From Sphingobacteriales bacterium TSM_CSM (GTDB lineage Bacteria > Bacteroidota > Bacteroidia > Chitinophagales > UBA2359), in the NCBI GenBank assembly GCA_002212725.1, contig MTCR01000130.1, forward strand, positions 1 to 64,000: a DNA stretch of 64,000 nucleotides, given 5' to 3'. The notes beneath the pieces were generated by a model. That model saw only the letters and a program-made list of their open reading frames with translations, did no database searches and was not told the DNA's origin. The position numbers and the translations under genes were made by a program. This document shows, piece after piece, positions 42,307 to 50,653 of this stretch; positions within the stretch are counted from its first letter, which is position 1; each line of letters starts with the position of its first letter.

Positions 42307-44009
42307 ACGGGTAGGCTCATAAAGGTTTTAGCTTCAATTACTGCTCTGTCGTTCTCACCAACTAGTTCTATTATTTCTTCAAGCATTTTGTTTGCAGCAG
42401 TAAAATTTTCAGGCTCGTCTTCAAGCAGTTCAAATAGTGTGTCTATTTTATGCTGAATAAAATCTGGTCTCATTTTAATGCCGTAATACTCATAGAAAAC
42501 ATCAACTAAATGAAGTCCTTTAAAGAATTTATGTTGTATAAGCGCTAAATTTTTCAATTTTAAGACCTTTCCAACTTGGATATTGATAAACACTAATGGG
42601 CTATGTGTTGTTACCACAAATTGTAATTTCGGGAAAATTTTTCTTAATTTAGATAACACTTTTTGTTGCCATAGTGGGTGCAGGTGTTGGTCTATTTCGT
42701 CAATCAATACAATGCCCTTACCCTCATTGAGTGGGTTGGTTTGTTGCACGGCTGTTTGCCCCGATACACTTTCTGTGGGTTGATAAGTAGGATTAGCTGC
42801 AATAATACGGCGAACAAGGTCGGCAACTAAGGCAAAAAGGGCTTTTTCGCCCGATGACATCTGCGAGAATGAGATGGTTTCCGTTTTATTGTCGTGGGTT
42901 AGTTTGTCAAAGGCGAATTCTTTTGATTTGTAATCAAGCCGAAAATTACTGTACCGTTTGTCGTCGTCATTCAGCATGTCAAGCACTGCATTGTTTAACA
43001 GGTCAAGTTCTTCATCTAAAGATTTTCCTTGTACCAATAAATCAAGTTTATTTTTGTAGGTTTCTTGTTCTGTTTTTACATTTTCAAACGAAGCCAAACT
43101 TTTTACATAGACTGCTTCGGCAATTTGTATTTTCTGCTTCAATGTTTTTAACTCTTCTTTTAGTTCTTTATATTCTGTAGTATAGGTTTGTTTGTTTTTT
43201 CTGAGTTGCGCTATTTTAGCAGCTACTATTTCTTCATCAAGCTTTAGCGCTTTTACCTCCCCCTCCAGTTTGGCTTTTTGGGCTGCAATGTTTGTTAGTT
43301 CCTGCTCTAATGCTGTTATATCGTCTTGAAACTTTTTTATTTTTGTATCTTTTTCTTGCAAGGCTAATCTTTGTTTTTCATCGTACCATTGGTAAAGTTG
43401 GTTAAAACTAAACCTTTCGGGTTCTAAGGCATTGGTATAAACAGCATCTATTCGGGATTTTACTTTTGCATTGCCTGCTGCCTGTGGTCTATTAAAAGCA
43501 TTTCTGCCGTAGTACACCAAGATAGGTAGGTTTTCTTTCTTTCTGAGAACATTAGTTGCTATTCTATATCCTTCTATGGTAATGCTATTGGCAATGTTGC
43601 CTTGCGCATATTTAACTTCTGTTCCACCATTTTCATTAAGGTTTAGCTCCCAAAAACAAATCCCATTGTGAATTGGTCTATCATCTTCCTCCTCGTCTTC
43701 ATCGGTATTATTAGTTTTGGATTTATTCAATTCGGTATATGGATACTCCATATTTACCACAAGCCGGCAAGATGCCGCATGAAGCCCATTTTTAACATCG
43801 GTTGATTTAAATTTAGTTTCATATTTTTGCCTAACGAGGGCATATTGGTAAAAAAAGCGCAAACACTCGGCAGTAGCATCTAATATGGTAGATTTTCCGC
43901 CGCCGTTTTCCGAAATAAAGATGGTGATATCGGGGTCAAACGTTACTTCCAAATTGCCAAATCCTCTGAAGTTTTCTAAGTGCAGGGTTTCTAATCTGAG
44001 GTCGAACAT
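42303..44009 (-). CDS. ptuA: Septu-like SMC/RecF-type ATPase PtuA
   Basis: A 568-residue ABC-class ATPase. Walker A is SENGGGKST (33-41) after LENFRGFGNLEVTF. An acidic insertion (NTDEDEEEDD, about 101-110) and a long coiled coil (about 209-325) follow, then the signature FSQMSSGEKALFAL (381-394), Walker B VLIDEIDQH (434-442) and the switch histidine in VVTTHSPL (465-472). Together with the overlapping HNH gene this is the Septu two-gene layout. Its ATG lies only 5 nt after the cmr1 stop, so the module is built into the Cmr operon. Base composition looks more AT-rich than in the flanking cmr genes, suggesting later acquisition. Confidence 0.88.
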   Translation of the reverse strand: MFDLRLETLHLENFRGFGNLEVTFDPDITIFISENGGGKSTILDATAECLRFFYQYALVRQKYETKFKSTDVKNGLHAASCRLVVNMEYPYTELNKSKTNNTDEDEEEDDRPIHNGICFWELNLNENGGTEVKYAQGNIANSITIEGYRIATNVLRKKENLPILVYYGRNAFNRPQAAGNAKVKSRIDAVYTNALEPERFSFNQLYQWYDEKQRLALQEKDTKIKKFQDDITALEQELTNIAAQKAKLEGEVKALKLDEEIVAAKIAQLRKNKQTYTTEYKELKEELKTLKQKIQIAEAVYVKSLASFENVKTEQETYKNKLDLLVQGKSLDEELDLLNNAVLDMLNDDDKRYSNFRLDYKSKEFAFDKLTHDNKTETISFSQMSSGEKALFALVADLVRRIIAANPTYQPTESVSGQTAVQQTNPLNEGKGIVLIDEIDQHLHPLWQQKVLSKLRKIFPKLQFVVTTHSPLVFINIQVGKVLKLKNLALIQHKFFKGLHLVDVFYEYYGIKMRPDFIQHKIDTLFELLEDEPENFTAANKMLEEIIELVGENDRAVIEAKTFMSLPV

Positions 44010-44014
44010 GGTGT

Positions 44015-44905
44015 TTAATTTAAAACATTATTCCTAAAATCCTCTTGCAGCGAGAGGCTGATTTTATTGCGGTCTCTATCGGGTACGGTGTTGAGGGTGG
44101 CGGTGATGATGCGGTTTTGGTTGCCCACTTGGGTAAGCGAGGCAATTACCGGAGAGGCAAACCGTCCTCTGTCGGCATGACCTAAGGAGGGTTCATACGC
44201 CAAGGCATTTTTCTTTTTCAGTTCATGCGTAACCCTGCCTATTTTTTTGGTCAAAACTTCCCAGTTGGCATTGCCTGTTTGGCTTAGGTGCAGCAAGCGC
44301 AAATAAGGATAACTTGCCGTACCGCCGCTGATGGTGTTGTAAATGTATCGGTTGTCTTGCAGGGTAAAATGGGGTGTTAGTTTTTGCAGCAGGGTCTGTA
44401 TTGCTTGCAAGGTAGCGGGCGGGGTGTAAGGCTGCCCGTTTATGTGGGTAATGGTAAAAGCGCCCATACCGCGCCGGCTGCGCTTGCCCACGCCGCCCAC
44501 TAAAGCTACAAACTCAAAAAGGGCTTGCAGGTAGGCGGCTTTTATGTGGGTTTCCTGAGTAATGGTGAAGGAGATGGTAAAGGTTTCGCCCGACATAATA
44601 GCTTCTTTTTCCGATGGATTGCCTCCTGTATCCTTCCGATGTGGCAGCATCGGGAATTTACCGGTTTTGTAGGTTTTAAACGGAACCCGCATAATTACAT
44701 GGCTGCGGGTATTGGTTTCTACGCCGCCAAAAATGTAGGCTTCGTGGCGTTTTAAATCGTTCAAGTTGTATTGAAAATTAAGGGCGCGCCACCAAAAACG
44801 CAGTACGCCTTTAAAACCGGGTGGGCGTAGTTCGGGTTTATTGCCGTCAGCGCCGGCTATAAACATGGGGCTAATGATTTTGCAGGAGAAGGTAATGGTT
44901 TGCAT
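44015..44905 (-). CDS. cmr1: Type III-B RAMP protein Cmr1
   Basis: Cas7-like subunit that caps the 3' end of the Cmr filament. The ATG at 44905 gives MQTITFSCKIISPMFIAG; an in-frame GTG 10 codons upstream is less likely. Diagnostic Cmr1 features are PELRPPGFKGVLRFWWRAL (residues about 26-44), HEAYIFGG, and the glycine-rich loop VALVGGVGKRSRRGMGAF. At 296 residues it is full-sized. It is the first gene of the operon and is followed after 5 nt by ptuA, not by cmr2. Confidence 0.93.
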   Translation of the reverse strand: MQTITFSCKIISPMFIAGADGNKPELRPPGFKGVLRFWWRALNFQYNLNDLKRHEAYIFGGVETNTRSHVIMRVPFKTYKTGKFPMLPHRKDTGGNPSEKEAIMSGETFTISFTITQETHIKAAYLQALFEFVALVGGVGKRSRRGMGAFTITHINGQPYTPPATLQAIQTLLQKLTPHFTLQDNRYIYNTISGGTASYPYLRLLHLSQTGNANWEVLTKKIGRVTHELKKKNALAYEPSLGHADRGRFASPVIASLTQVGNQNRIITATLNTVPDRDRNKISLSLQEDFRNNVLN

Positions 44906-44957
44906 ACAAATGGGTATTGATGTGCAATTATACACATTTTTGCCAACTTGCGCTACA

Positions 44958-44987
44958 CAAAATCAATATATTTTGTCTTTATCCCAA
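44958..44987 (-). promoter_or_regulatory. Candidate promoter of the Cmr operon
   Basis: On the minus strand a TTG at 44987-44985 is followed after 19 nt by TGATTTTG at 44965-44958, close to the Bacteroidota consensus TTG-N19-TAnnTTTG, giving a leader of about 45 nt before the cmr1 ATG. A short palindrome (ACAAAAT and ATTTTGT at 44957-44976) overlaps the -7 region and could be an operator. No terminator separates this region from the gene upstream, so read-through is also possible. Confidence 0.4.
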
Positions 44988-45015
44988 TTTTGTTGCTGAT
45001 TAATGCCACAACACA

Positions 45016-45906
45016 CTACCCAAACCTGCCTGAAACCACCAAGTCTTTACCACCGCCCGAATAATGGTAAAAACCCTCGCCCGATTTTACACCCAACTTG
45101 CCGGCTGTTACCATATTTACCAGCAACGGGCAGGGCGCATATTTTGGATTGCCAAACCCATTGTGCAATACCCGCAAAATAGACAGGCAAACATCTAAGC
45201 CTATAAAATCGGCTAATTGCAGCGGACCCATAGGGTGTGCCATGCCCAATTTCATTACCGTATCAATTTCGGCAACACCGGCAACGCCTTCGTAAAGGGT
45301 GTAAATGGCTTCGTTTATCATGGGCATAAGTATGCGGTTGGCTACAAAACCCGGGTAATCATTGACCTCTACCGGCACTTTACCCAATTGTTTGGTAAGT
45401 TCCACTATGGTTTGCATGGTTTGGGCAGAGGTGGCATAACCGCGTATAATTTCTACTAATTTCATTACCGGTACGGGATTCATAAAGTGCATCCCTATTA
45501 CCTTATCGGGACGAGTGGTGGCTGCGGCTATTTTGGTTATAGATATGGAAGAAGTATTACTGGCTAAAATGGCATCGGGTTTGCATTCTTTATCCAGCGA
45601 TGCAAATATTTTGAGTTTAATATCTTCGTTTTCGGTGGCGGCTTCAATAACCAAATCTACCCGTTCAATTCCCGAATCTTCTATTTTTGAAAAAGTGGAA
45701 ATATTGGCAAGGGTGGACTGTTTCTGTTCTTCAGTTAACAAGCCTTTTTTAATCATGCGGTCAAGATTGCCGGCAATGGTTGTCATGGCTTTATCCAGCA
45801 TGTGGTGGTTAAGGTCTATCAGGCTTACGGTGTGTCCGTTCATGGCACAAACGTGGGCAATTCCGTTGCCCATGGTGCCGGCTCCTATTATTGCAATGTG
45901 GTACAT
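45016..45906 (-). CDS. 3-hydroxybutyryl-CoA / 3-hydroxyacyl-CoA dehydrogenase
   Basis: A 296-residue NAD-dependent dehydrogenase. The Rossmann loop is IAIIGAGTMGNGIAHVCAMNG, the catalytic His lies in IGMHFMNPVPVMKLVEII, and the dimerisation domain has GFVANRILMPMINEAI and GPLQLADFIGLD. It matches HbdA/PaaH-type single-domain enzymes of fatty-acid or acyl-CoA catabolism. etfBA further along would accept electrons from an acyl-CoA dehydrogenase, though none is here. It lies directly upstream of the Cmr operon on the same strand. Confidence 0.93.
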   Translation of the reverse strand: MYHIAIIGAGTMGNGIAHVCAMNGHTVSLIDLNHHMLDKAMTTIAGNLDRMIKKGLLTEEQKQSTLANISTFSKIEDSGIERVDLVIEAATENEDIKLKIFASLDKECKPDAILASNTSSISITKIAAATTRPDKVIGMHFMNPVPVMKLVEIIRGYATSAQTMQTIVELTKQLGKVPVEVNDYPGFVANRILMPMINEAIYTLYEGVAGVAEIDTVMKLGMAHPMGPLQLADFIGLDVCLSILRVLHNGFGNPKYAPCPLLVNMVTAGKLGVKSGEGFYHYSGGGKDLVVSGRFG

Positions 45907-45954
45907 ACTATAATAAATGGTAAATTGGTTAAATGTTTCGGGTGTTATTGTTTG

Positions 45955-47403
45955 CTATTCTGAATTGGTGTAAAGTTCGTCGAGGGTGTTTAATAGGAGG
46001 AGGTCAATTTCGGGGTCGCCGGCATATTCCTGCAGCAGTTGAAACATAACTGCTGCATTTTTGGTGGAGGGGTCGGGTTTGCCTGTAGTGGTAAGACTTT
46101 GCAGTTTGCTGAACGTTTTTTTGGGCAGCACCCATTTTAACCCTTTTGTTGCTACGGTTTGCAGGGTATTGCCAATGCGGTTTATGCTTAATTGCTGCAC
46201 TTCATCAAGAGCAGTTTGCAAATCTATCAGAAATTCGTCGGCAACTACGGCATGAATGGGGCTTACGGTAAGGTGTATGCTGGGCGGTCTGAATTGGCGG
46301 TTTACAAACCACCCTTTTTCGGTAAGTTTATCGGCAAGGGCAAAAACGTCTATTTTATCGGAGGTTATGGCCAGAATGGAAATGTCGGGTTGTACAACCA
46401 ATTTCAGACCGTTCATGGCTTCAATTCCCTGCCGCAGGCGGCGCACGGTTTGCAGGGTTTTTTCGGTTAACTTTAGGTAGCCGGCCTCGCCAATGCCGCA
46501 AAAGGCTGCCCAGGCAGCGGCAATTGCTCCGCCGGCGCGGGTTCCGCCAAATCCCAAAGAGGCATAAATGCCGCCGGGCCATTGCGTGTAGGTATAGAGC
46601 TGGTATTTGCGAAGTTGGCTGTTGCGGTAAAGCAGTACCGATGCGCCTTTTGCGGCGTAGCCATATTTGTGCAAGTCGGCCGATAGTGATTGTACGCCGG
46701 GTATGGTAAAATCAAAATCGGGCAGCAAATGCCCGAGTTTGCGGGCAAAAGGCAAAATAAAGCCGCCTACGCAGGCATCAACGTGCAGCCACAGGTTGTT
46801 TTCGGTAGCAAGGTCAGCCAGTTTGCCAATATGGTCAATAACGCCGTGCGGGTATGCGGGCGCCGAGCCTGCAATGGCAATGGTGTTGTTGGTAATGGCT
46901 TTCCATGCTTCGGCGGGATTTACTTTGTAATCGGCACCCAGCGGAACCACTACCGGTTGCAGTTGCAGGTAGTGACAGGCTTTGTGAAAAGCAGGATGTG
47001 CCGATTGGGGTAATATTACCTCGGGTTTACCAATAACCGGATGGTGGCTTTTGGCCCACTCGCGGGCCGAGTGCAGCGCCAGAAAAATGCTTTCGGTGCC
47101 GCCGTTGGTTATGCAACCCGATGTTTCTTCATTGCCACCCAGCAAATGTGCCGCCATGCTCACCACTTCATTTTCCAGCTTGCGAAGACTGGGAAATGTG
47201 TAGGGATTGAGTGCATTTTCAGAAAAAAACAGGTTATAAGCCTCGCGCACCATATCGGTAATATCTGAACCCGGATTGTAAATGTGCGCAAAAGTTCTGC
47301 CCGATTTCCATCTGGCATCTTCTTTTTTAAATGCTCGCAGTCGGTTTAGCAGGTCTTCTTTTTCTAATCCTTGCGATGGAAACGGGGTGAGCTTTTTTTT
47401 CAT
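45955..47403 (-). CDS. PLP-dependent lyase, sphingosine-1-phosphate lyase-like
   Basis: A 482-residue group II decarboxylase-fold enzyme. NPGSDITDMVREAYN and TNGGTESIFLAL are typical of the S1P lyase branch, HVDACVGGFILPFARKLG holds the PLP aspartate, and SADLHKYGYAAKGASVLLY has the Schiff-base lysine in the HKYG context. WPGGIYASLGFGGTRAGG follows. The family cleaves phosphorylated sphingoid bases; Bacteroidota commonly make sphingolipids, so turnover of such lipids is plausible. A different aromatic or acidic amino-acid decarboxylase is the alternative. Confidence 0.85.
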   Translation of the reverse strand: MKKKLTPFPSQGLEKEDLLNRLRAFKKEDARWKSGRTFAHIYNPGSDITDMVREAYNLFFSENALNPYTFPSLRKLENEVVSMAAHLLGGNEETSGCITNGGTESIFLALHSAREWAKSHHPVIGKPEVILPQSAHPAFHKACHYLQLQPVVVPLGADYKVNPAEAWKAITNNTIAIAGSAPAYPHGVIDHIGKLADLATENNLWLHVDACVGGFILPFARKLGHLLPDFDFTIPGVQSLSADLHKYGYAAKGASVLLYRNSQLRKYQLYTYTQWPGGIYASLGFGGTRAGGAIAAAWAAFCGIGEAGYLKLTEKTLQTVRRLRQGIEAMNGLKLVVQPDISILAITSDKIDVFALADKLTEKGWFVNRQFRPPSIHLTVSPIHAVVADEFLIDLQTALDEVQQLSINRIGNTLQTVATKGLKWVLPKKTFSKLQSLTTTGKPDPSTKNAAVMFQLLQEYAGDPEIDLLLLNTLDELYTNSE

Positions 47404-47466
47404 AACCCGGTTTTGTTAATGTGTGGCAAAATTAACAAAAAAGCAGCCTTGCCGCACCATTCCTGT

Positions 47467-48744
47467 TTACTTTACCACTACCAGATGATAGTTTTTTTTG
47501 CCTTTTTGTACCAAAATATAGGTGTTGTTCAGCAAATCGGCAGTTGTTACGGTATAATCGGGAAGGGCAATTTTTTGTTTGTTTATACTTACGGCGTTGG
47601 CCGTTATGTTTCGGCGGGCATCGCCTTTTGAGGCAAAAACGCCGGTTTGTACAGACAGGAAAGTGGTTAAATCGGTACCGGTTTCTACTTCGCCACGCGC
47701 TATAACAGATTGCGGTACGCCGTCAAAGATTTCGAGCAGTTGTTTTTCGGTAAGTGCCTGCAACATTTCTTTGGTGCCCTCGCCAAACAAAATTGCTGAT
47801 GCTTGTATGGCCTTTTGGTACTCATCGGCGCCGTGAATCATGGTTGTAACCAGTTCGGCAAGTCGTTTTTGTATGGGTCGCAAGTGCGGGTTGTTCATTT
47901 GGTCTTGCTCCAACTGCAAAATATCTTCTTCGGTAAGGAAGGTAAAAATGCGTATAAATTTACGGGCATCTTCATCGGAAGCGTTGAGCCAGAACTGATA
48001 AAACTGGTAGGGCGAGGTAAGTTCGGGGTCGAGCCAAATGTTGCCTTTTTCCGATTTTCCAAACTTGGTTCCGTCTGCTTTGGTAAGCAGCGGGCAGGTA
48101 ACAGCAAATACTTCGCCCTGTTCCATGCGGCGGGTAAGTTCAATGCCGGCGGTGATGTTGCCCCATTGGTCGGAGCCGCCCACCTGCAGTTTGCAGTTGT
48201 GGTGTTTATAGAGGTAAACAAAGTCATAACCCTGAATAAGCTGGTAGGAAAACTCGGTAAACGAAATGCCTGTTTCCATGCGTGTTTTTACGCTGTCTTT
48301 GTCCATCATGTAATTTACCGTAAGGTGTTTGCCCACATCGCGCAAAAAGTTAAGCACGGGCATATCCTTAAACCAGTTGTAGTTATTGAGCAACAGTGCG
48401 CCGTTTGGGGTATCGGAAAAATTGAGCAGTTTTTCGAGCTGTTTTTTTTGACGGCTGATATTATACTGCAATTCTTCTACTGATTTCAATTGCCTTTCTT
48501 CCGATTTTCCCGATGGGTCGCCAATCATGCCGGTGGCGCCGCCTACCAGCGCAATGGGTTTATGCCCGGCGCGTTGCAGGTGAATGAGCATCATGCCGGC
48601 AGCCAGATTACCTACGGTAAGCGAAGGTGCGGTGGGGTCAATGCCCCAATAGCCGGTAATTTGTTCTTTTTGCATGAGTTCTTCAAGCCCCGGTGTAAGG
48701 TTGTGTACCATGCCACGCCAGGTTAATTCTTCTAAAAAAGTCAT
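47467..48744 (-). CDS. tyrS: Tyrosyl-tRNA synthetase
   Basis: Class I synthetase charging tRNA-Tyr. The start is the ATG at 48744 (MTFLEELTWRGMVHNLT), giving 425 residues, the normal length; the upstream 31 codons are non-coding in character. YWGIDPTAPSLTVGNL contains the HIGH-equivalent, ALVGGATGMIGDPSGKSEER is the TyrRS signature, GGSDQWGNI the substrate loop, and TKFGKSEKG the KMSKS loop. A C-terminal S4-like domain follows. Confidence 0.97.
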   Translation of the reverse strand: MTFLEELTWRGMVHNLTPGLEELMQKEQITGYWGIDPTAPSLTVGNLAAGMMLIHLQRAGHKPIALVGGATGMIGDPSGKSEERQLKSVEELQYNISRQKKQLEKLLNFSDTPNGALLLNNYNWFKDMPVLNFLRDVGKHLTVNYMMDKDSVKTRMETGISFTEFSYQLIQGYDFVYLYKHHNCKLQVGGSDQWGNITAGIELTRRMEQGEVFAVTCPLLTKADGTKFGKSEKGNIWLDPELTSPYQFYQFWLNASDEDARKFIRIFTFLTEEDILQLEQDQMNNPHLRPIQKRLAELVTTMIHGADEYQKAIQASAILFGEGTKEMLQALTEKQLLEIFDGVPQSVIARGEVETGTDLTTFLSVQTGVFASKGDARRNITANAVSINKQKIALPDYTVTTADLLNNTYILVQKGKKNYHLVVVK

Positions 48745-48934
48745 AGGCTTTGTAGTTAGGTGCAAAAACGCCCGCAAAGATACATATTTACCCGGTAAAT
48801 AGTGGGCTGCCGGATGCTTTTTACAATACTGCTCCAAGGTAAAAAGGGCGGCTGTATAGCAACGGTATGCATGTAAGATAATGGGCAGAGGAGTGAAAAC
48901 TGTTTGTAATTACCTTTTTAGCCGTTTTTTGCGT

Positions 48935-48942
48935 TAACTTTG
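48935..48942 (+). promoter_or_regulatory. -7 element of the thrB promoter
   Basis: TAACTTTG matches TAnnTTTG exactly, 55 nt upstream of the thrB ATG, in a 253-nt divergent region shared with tyrS. Confidence 0.45.
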
Positions 48943-48997
48943 TGCCTTTAAATAACTCCAAAAAGGGCAAAATCATACTTGTCCTGCATAATATTTT

Positions 48998-49921
48998 ATG
49001 GTAACAGCATTTGCACCGGCAACGGTAGCCAACCTGAACTGCGGGTTTGATGTATTGGGTATGGCCATTGCTGCGCCCGGCGATGAAGTAAGCGTTTGGT
49101 TTAATGATGCCGGCACGGTGCGCATAGTAGAAATTACCGGCGATGAAGGACGACTTTCTTATCAGCCCGAAAAAAACACCGCAACCGGCGGTATGCTTAC
49201 CCTGCTGCAACACGTTGGTTGCCAGCGTGGTGTTGATGTGCGCATAGCAAAAAAAATGCCGTTTGGCAGCGGCCTTGGCTCCAGTGCGGCCAGTGCGGTG
49301 GCGGGAGTTATGGCGCTAAACCGGCTGTTGGACAGTCCGTTAAGCAAACAACAACTGGTATCTTTTGCCCTTGATGGCGAGGTAATAGCCAGCGGGTCGC
49401 GCCATGCCGACAACGTTGCGCCTTCTATGTTGGGCGGTATTGTGTTAATAAGAGGTTACAACCCGCTTGATATGATTGAATTGCCCGTTCCCTCAAACCT
49501 GTTTTGTGTGGCAATTTACCCGAAAATTGAAATATTAACCAAAGAAGCCCGCAACATACTGCCCAAGGAAATTCCGTTAAAAACAGCCATAACCCAAACC
49601 GGAAACCTTGCAGGCCTGGTTTCGGCGCTTTATACCCGCGATTTTATGTTGCTTGAGCGCAGTATGACCGACTTATTTGCCGAGCCGTACCGTGCGCCGC
49701 TAATACCGCATTTTCACGAGTTGCGGCAACTTGCCCTTGGCCGGCAGGCGCTGGCGTTCGGCATTTCCGGCTCGGGCCCCGGCATGTTTGCCCTTACCCA
49801 AACCGCCGATTCCGCCGAGGTAGTGTCTTATACGTTGCAGCAATTTCTTCAATCCCGGCAAATACCGTGTTTGGCTTATGTATCTGAAGTAAACCGCAGC
49901 GGCGCTATTATTGTAAGCTAA
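48998..49921 (+). CDS. thrB: Homoserine kinase
   Basis: GHMP kinase that phosphorylates homoserine in threonine synthesis. The N-terminus MVTAFAPATVANLNCGFDVLG is characteristic of ThrB; the ATP loop is KKMPFGSGLGSSAASAVAG (about residues 86-104), and the C-terminal motif AFGISGSGPGMFAL is the third GHMP motif. At 307 residues it is full length. thrA and thrC are not in the window. Confidence 0.95.
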   Translation: MVTAFAPATVANLNCGFDVLGMAIAAPGDEVSVWFNDAGTVRIVEITGDEGRLSYQPEKNTATGGMLTLLQHVGCQRGVDVRIAKKMPFGSGLGSSAASAVAGVMALNRLLDSPLSKQQLVSFALDGEVIASGSRHADNVAPSMLGGIVLIRGYNPLDMIELPVPSNLFCVAIYPKIEILTKEARNILPKEIPLKTAITQTGNLAGLVSALYTRDFMLLERSMTDLFAEPYRAPLIPHFHELRQLALGRQALAFGISGSGPGMFALTQTADSAEVVSYTLQQFLQSRQIPCLAYVSEVNRSGAIIVS

Positions 49922-50004
49922 AGTTGCTCCGGTAAATTGCCGGCAGTAGCAGTATTGTCCTGTATATCAATAGCAAATACATAGTTGAACGGCGCATTAA
50001 TTAT

Positions 50005-50550
50005 TCAAGGGGCATTTTTTACGCCCCCGAAGAGAAACTTTTGCAGGCAGGTATATTTCCGACCTTCCTTTACCGGCACAGAATCCCACAATTCCACCTG
50101 TTTTACCTCCATTTCAAACGGCTGTACGGGTATTTTGGAAAGCAAATTTGGTTTTTTGTTGTGGTTTGTGTCTTTGGGCAGGCGCAGCAAGGTAATGTGC
50201 GGGGTAAATGAAAAATCGGGTTCGCTGCCGGTAACTTCGGCAATAATTGAGGCAAGCATTTCCAGGGGTTCTGAATGTTGCATGCGTATCCAAATCATAG
50301 ATTTTTTGTGGTTGCTTATGGCGCAAACCTCTTTAAAGAACAGGGTAAAAGGGTCAAATTGCAGGGTTATGGCACTCAGTTTGGCAGAAAGCGGCGCTAT
50401 TTCATCGGGGTGCAAATTGCCTATAAAATGCACGGTAAGGTGCAGGTTGGTGGCAGGCGTCCATTTTTCTGCCGGAAAAACGGCACAGGCCGTCCCAATT
50501 TGTTTTTTTACCGCTGCAGGTATGGGTATGGCAACAAATAGTCTTATCAT
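50005..50550 (-). CDS. thpR: RNA 2',3'-cyclic phosphodiesterase
   Basis: A 181-residue 2H phosphoesterase of the LigT/ThpR family. The start at 50550 gives MIRLFVAIPIPAAVKKQI. Both HxTx motifs are present: HLTVHFIG (about residues 38-45) and HITLLRLP (about 126-133). The family hydrolyses 2',3'-cyclic phosphate RNA ends. It is convergent with thrB. Confidence 0.92.
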   Translation of the reverse strand: MIRLFVAIPIPAAVKKQIGTACAVFPAEKWTPATNLHLTVHFIGNLHPDEIAPLSAKLSAITLQFDPFTLFFKEVCAISNHKKSMIWIRMQHSEPLEMLASIIAEVTGSEPDFSFTPHITLLRLPKDTNHNKKPNLLSKIPVQPFEMEVKQVELWDSVPVKEGRKYTCLQKFLFGGVKNAP

Positions 50551-50653
50551 TGCATAAAATTTGGCAAAACGCAAAGATAACAACTTAGCGGCGCCGGCAG
50601 TAGTTTTTTACACACTGTATGCCGCTTATAATTAAACAAGTTTACCCTAATTT

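Larger units (their letters stand above)
33201..44905 (-). other. Type III-B Cmr operon with embedded Septu-like and nucleotidyltransferase modules
   Basis: Transcription order is cmr1, ptuA, ptuB, small ORF, AbiEii-like gene, small partner, cmr2, cmr3, CARF-nuclease, remnant, cmr4, cmr5, cmr6. Junctions in order: 5 nt gap, 4 nt overlap, 1 nt overlap (TAATG), 18 nt gap, 20 nt overlap, 17 nt overlap, 17 nt overlap, 12 nt gap, 4 nt gap, 47 nt gap, 23 nt gap, 12 nt gap. There is no internal terminator. The tight spacing argues for one polycistronic defence transcript. cas1, cas2, cas6 and a CRISPR array are absent from the window. Confidence 0.85.

Noticed and set aside
41563-44009. Reading ptuAB as the effector part of a retron Ec78-like system
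   Set aside because: There is no reverse transcriptase gene or msr/msd-like RNA region nearby; the upstream gene is cmr1.
33201-44905. A CRISPR array within or beside the Cmr operon
   Set aside because: No regularly spaced direct repeats of 25-40 bases were found in the gaps, the largest of which is 150 nt.
44906-44935. GTG start of cmr1 ten codons upstream
   Set aside because: The ATG at 44905 gives the normal Cmr1 N-terminus; the extra residues (YNCTSIPIC) match nothing in the family.
47803-48483. A 226-codon plus-strand frame opposite tyrS
   Set aside because: It lies wholly antisense to a gene with full TyrRS motifs, and its composition is that of a reverse-complement shadow with no domain signature.
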